Source: Caldifarciminota bacterium
GTDB taxonomy: Bacteria > Hydrothermota > Tepidihabitantia > Tepidihabitantales > JAOUPE01
Reading direction: 5' to 3'
Length of the DNA: 5,969 nt
NCBI GenBank assembly: GCA_029880025.1
Contig: JAOUPE010000108.1
Location: 1 to 5,969, forward strand
Notes under the pieces: generated by a model
Database searches by the model: none
Seen by the model: the letters and a program-made list of their open reading frames with translations, nothing else
What the model was told of the DNA's origin: nothing
Translations under genes and position numbers: made by a program
Part shown: one piece after another, positions 4,254 through 5,969 of the stretch
How the letters are laid out: each line of letters opens with the position of its first letter
Position numbering within the stretch: position 1 is the stretch's first letter

Positions 4254-5969
4254 ATGAGAAAAATTATAATACTTTTCGTAATTTTAATTGTTTCACTCAG
4301 CATTTCAGGATATGCCAAGAATGAACCAAGTAGTGTTATTGACCACAATGTCAAAATACTACTTGAAAGAATGAATCAGTTGAAATCAAAGCCGAAACGA
4401 ACTTTTTCCAGTTCGTCTACTCAGGGTAATCTGTTGTGGAACTATCAAGCGATTGATGATGTGGAATGTGTTGCCTCGTTCCCTGATGTTGATAATGATG
4501 GTTTTCCTGAAGTATTAGCCGAATCTTATGATGCCGGAGCATCAGGCAGTCATCATTTTTCCTGTATATCTGGACACAGTTCAGGCATCGGTAATTTAAT
4601 CTGGGGAATCTGGCCACAAGGCGGTCCAAGTAATAGCGGCGGTTATGGTGACAAGTGCGTGTCTTCAATTTCGGATTTAGATGGCAACACCATTCCGGAT
4701 GCCTTACTTGGTACTGCCTGGGGTGGCAGAAGCATCTATGCGATTGATGGTGATTCGGGACGTGTAATCTGGTATTACGACACCTATGCTGACCCAGAAA
4801 GTTCGGGTTGGTTCTATCAGGTTAATTCAATTCCTGATGTTGATGGAGATGGTATAGACGATGTCTTAGCTTGCACAGGTCGCGATTGTCAAACTGCATT
4901 CTGCTTTTCCGGTGATAGTGGTAGCATCATCTGGCGGTATAAAGCCAATGATGCAATCGGTTCAATATGTGCAATCGATGATGTTAATAGTGACACGATT
5001 TCTGATGCCTTAGTCGGTGCTTGGGGAAATGGTCTGGATGAACATATCTATTGCATCAGCGGTGCCAGTCGAGGTAATCCGGCTACTGTTCTATGGTCTT
5101 ATGATTGTAATGGCGACGTTTATTCGGTAGCCCAAATCAAAGATGTAAATGGCAACGGTATTAATGACGCTTTAGCCAGCTGCTGGAATGATACGGTATT
5201 TTGTTTTGAGGGTTCAACCGGTGTTCCAATCTGGAAATATGACATAGGCACAATTGGCATGAGGTTGGAACCAATCGATGATATTAATGGTGATTCGATT
5301 CAGGATGTGGTTGTTGGTTCTTGGCTGGATGCGATAATTATGCTGAGTGGAGCAGATGGAACTCAAATCTGGTCTACTCCAACCGATGGTGATATCTGGA
5401 CCGTTTATCCGATTGGTGATGTGAATAATGATGGTGACCCAGATGTTATTGCTGGGTCTGGAACTGCGTCTTTAAGTGGAACTATTTATTGTTGCGATGG
5501 TAATGATGGAACAATAATCTGGACATACCAAACCACTGGTTGGATAAATACAGTCCGTAGTATTCCAGACGTAAATGATGACGGTATCGACGACGTGATT
5601 GCTGGTAATCAATACCGCAGTCAGCCAGGTTTTGTCTATTGTATTGAAGGTGATACGATTACTACTGCTATCAGTGAAAATAGTCCTAGTCCTGAGATTA
5701 AAACCACTTTTTTCAATTCACCCAATCTAGCAAAAGGTTCAGTAATGATTTCTTATTATTTAGCTCGAAAATCTAATGTTTCTATAAAGATTTTTAATTC
5801 CTGTGGCAGATTGGTCAGAACTTTTACGAATCCAATCGAAGATGCCGGCAATCAATCGGTTATCTGGGATGGGAAAGATAACGAAGGAAAACAAGTTCAT
5901 TCTGGATTGTACTTTTGTCTTTTAAAAGTCAGCGATAAAACTTACACAAGAACTATAAGTATATTGCAC
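4254..5969 (+). CDS. Secreted eight-repeat beta-propeller protein with FlgD-like C-terminal module, 3' end cut
   Basis: Exported protein, open for all 572 codons to the window edge. Residues 1-21 are a signal peptide: Met-Arg-Lys, a hydrophobic run of Ile/Leu/Val, then GYA before the likely cleavage site. A linker of about 40 residues follows. Residues 60 to about 468 hold eight repeats, each with an I-W-x-Y type strand (Trp62, 117, 173, 227, 281, 327, 373, 423) and a calcium-loop-like D-x-D/N-x-D/N-G motif beginning at Asp78, 141, 195, 243, 297, 343, 389 and 439. This mixes PQQ-like and FG-GAP/VCBS repeat features. Residues about 485-572 form a FlgD-Ig-like domain (IKIFN, GRLVRTF, VIWDGKDNEGK, SGLYF) of the kind used as a type IX-style secretion or surface-anchoring tail. 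That tail normally ends just after a strand like TRTISIL, so few residues should be missing. The role is unknown; a surface binding or structural protein is likely, and no catalytic site is recognised. Confidence 0.88.
   Translation, partial: MRKIIILFVILIVSLSISGYAKNEPSSVIDHNVKILLERMNQLKSKPKRTFSSSSTQGNLLWNYQAIDDVECVASFPDVDNDGFPEVLAESYDAGASGSHHFSCISGHSSGIGNLIWGIWPQGGPSNSGGYGDKCVSSISDLDGNTIPDALLGTAWGGRSIYAIDGDSGRVIWYYDTYADPESSGWFYQVNSIPDVDGDGIDDVLACTGRDCQTAFCFSGDSGSIIWRYKANDAIGSICAIDDVNSDTISDALVGAWGNGLDEHIYCISGASRGNPATVLWSYDCNGDVYSVAQIKDVNGNGINDALASCWNDTVFCFEGSTGVPIWKYDIGTIGMRLEPIDDINGDSIQDVVVGSWLDAIIMLSGADGTQIWSTPTDGDIWTVYPIGDVNNDGDPDVIAGSGTASLSGTIYCCDGNDGTIIWTYQTTGWINTVRSIPDVNDDGIDDVIAGNQYRSQPGFVYCIEGDTITTAISENSPSPEIKTTFFNSPNLAKGSVMISYYLARKSNVSIKIFNSCGRLVRTFTNPIEDAGNQSVIWDGKDNEGKQVHSGLYFCLLKVSDKTYTRTISILH
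4431..5658 (+). repeat. Eight tandem protein-level propeller repeats
   Basis: Eight coding repeats of 46-63 residues. In six of the eight, exactly 16 residues separate the Trp from the first Asp of the calcium-type loop; in repeats 1 and 2 of the loop series that follow W117 and W173 the distance is 24 and 22. The last repeat (VYCIEGD) lacks its own I-W strand, and the first (LLWNY, 60-64) supplies one at the N-terminus. This is what a closed ring with a Velcro-type blade would show. The repeats differ too much at the DNA level to be recent duplications. Confidence 0.75.

Noticed and set aside
4417..4668. 83-codon minus-strand reading frame
   Set aside because: Antisense to the propeller repeats; its His/Arg/Tyr-rich sequence comes from the complement of the Asp/Gly codons.
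4254..5969. PQQ-dependent dehydrogenase
   Set aside because: The repeats resemble PQQ-type strands, but I see no PQQ-binding or catalytic residues, and the calcium-type loops and C-terminal sorting module fit a non-enzymatic surface protein better.

Overview
The window looks like a piece of chromosome from a Gram-negative, probably anaerobic and uncultured bacterium. It carries a lipid A gene (lpxB). It also carries an exported propeller protein that ends in the FlgD-like/type IX-style C-terminal module common in Bacteroidetes-like phyla, Marinimicrobia and candidate division WOR-3 (Stahlbacteria). The AT-rich, densely packed genes fit WOR-3 best in my judgement, but nothing here proves the phylum.

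Layout. Positions 1-1519 (minus strand) hold the catalytic N-terminal part of a B12-dependent acyl-CoA mutase, most likely methylmalonyl-CoA mutase, cut by the left edge. A 177-base divergent intergenic region (1520-1696) holds two promoters facing apart. Rightwards follow an 86-residue protein of unknown function (1697-1957) behind a consensus promoter and strong Shine-Dalgarno; an HD-domain phosphohydrolase (2063-2722); a one-helix DUF5665-like membrane protein (2728-3045); lpxB (3096-4190); and a secreted eight-repeat beta-propeller protein (4254 to the right edge), probably cut only a few codons before its end. There is no gene-free stretch longer than 300 bases, and I see no RNA gene, CRISPR array, insertion sequence or convincing terminator.

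How the parts relate. The HD gene, DUF5665-like gene and lpxB run in one direction with gaps of 5 and 50 bases and may form an operon; lpxB gives it an envelope link. The mutase and the propeller gene appear to be separate transcription units.

The most interesting signal is regulatory. Three genes (mutase, HD, propeller) have a sigma70-like promoter whose -10 box ends only 5-7 bases before the start codon, with no room for a ribosome binding site. Their mRNAs are therefore predicted to be leaderless. The small 86-residue gene is the exception, with a consensus promoter and a strong ribosome binding site. The second point of interest is an LpxB that lacks the aspartates usual in its I-D-x-P-D-F-N motif.
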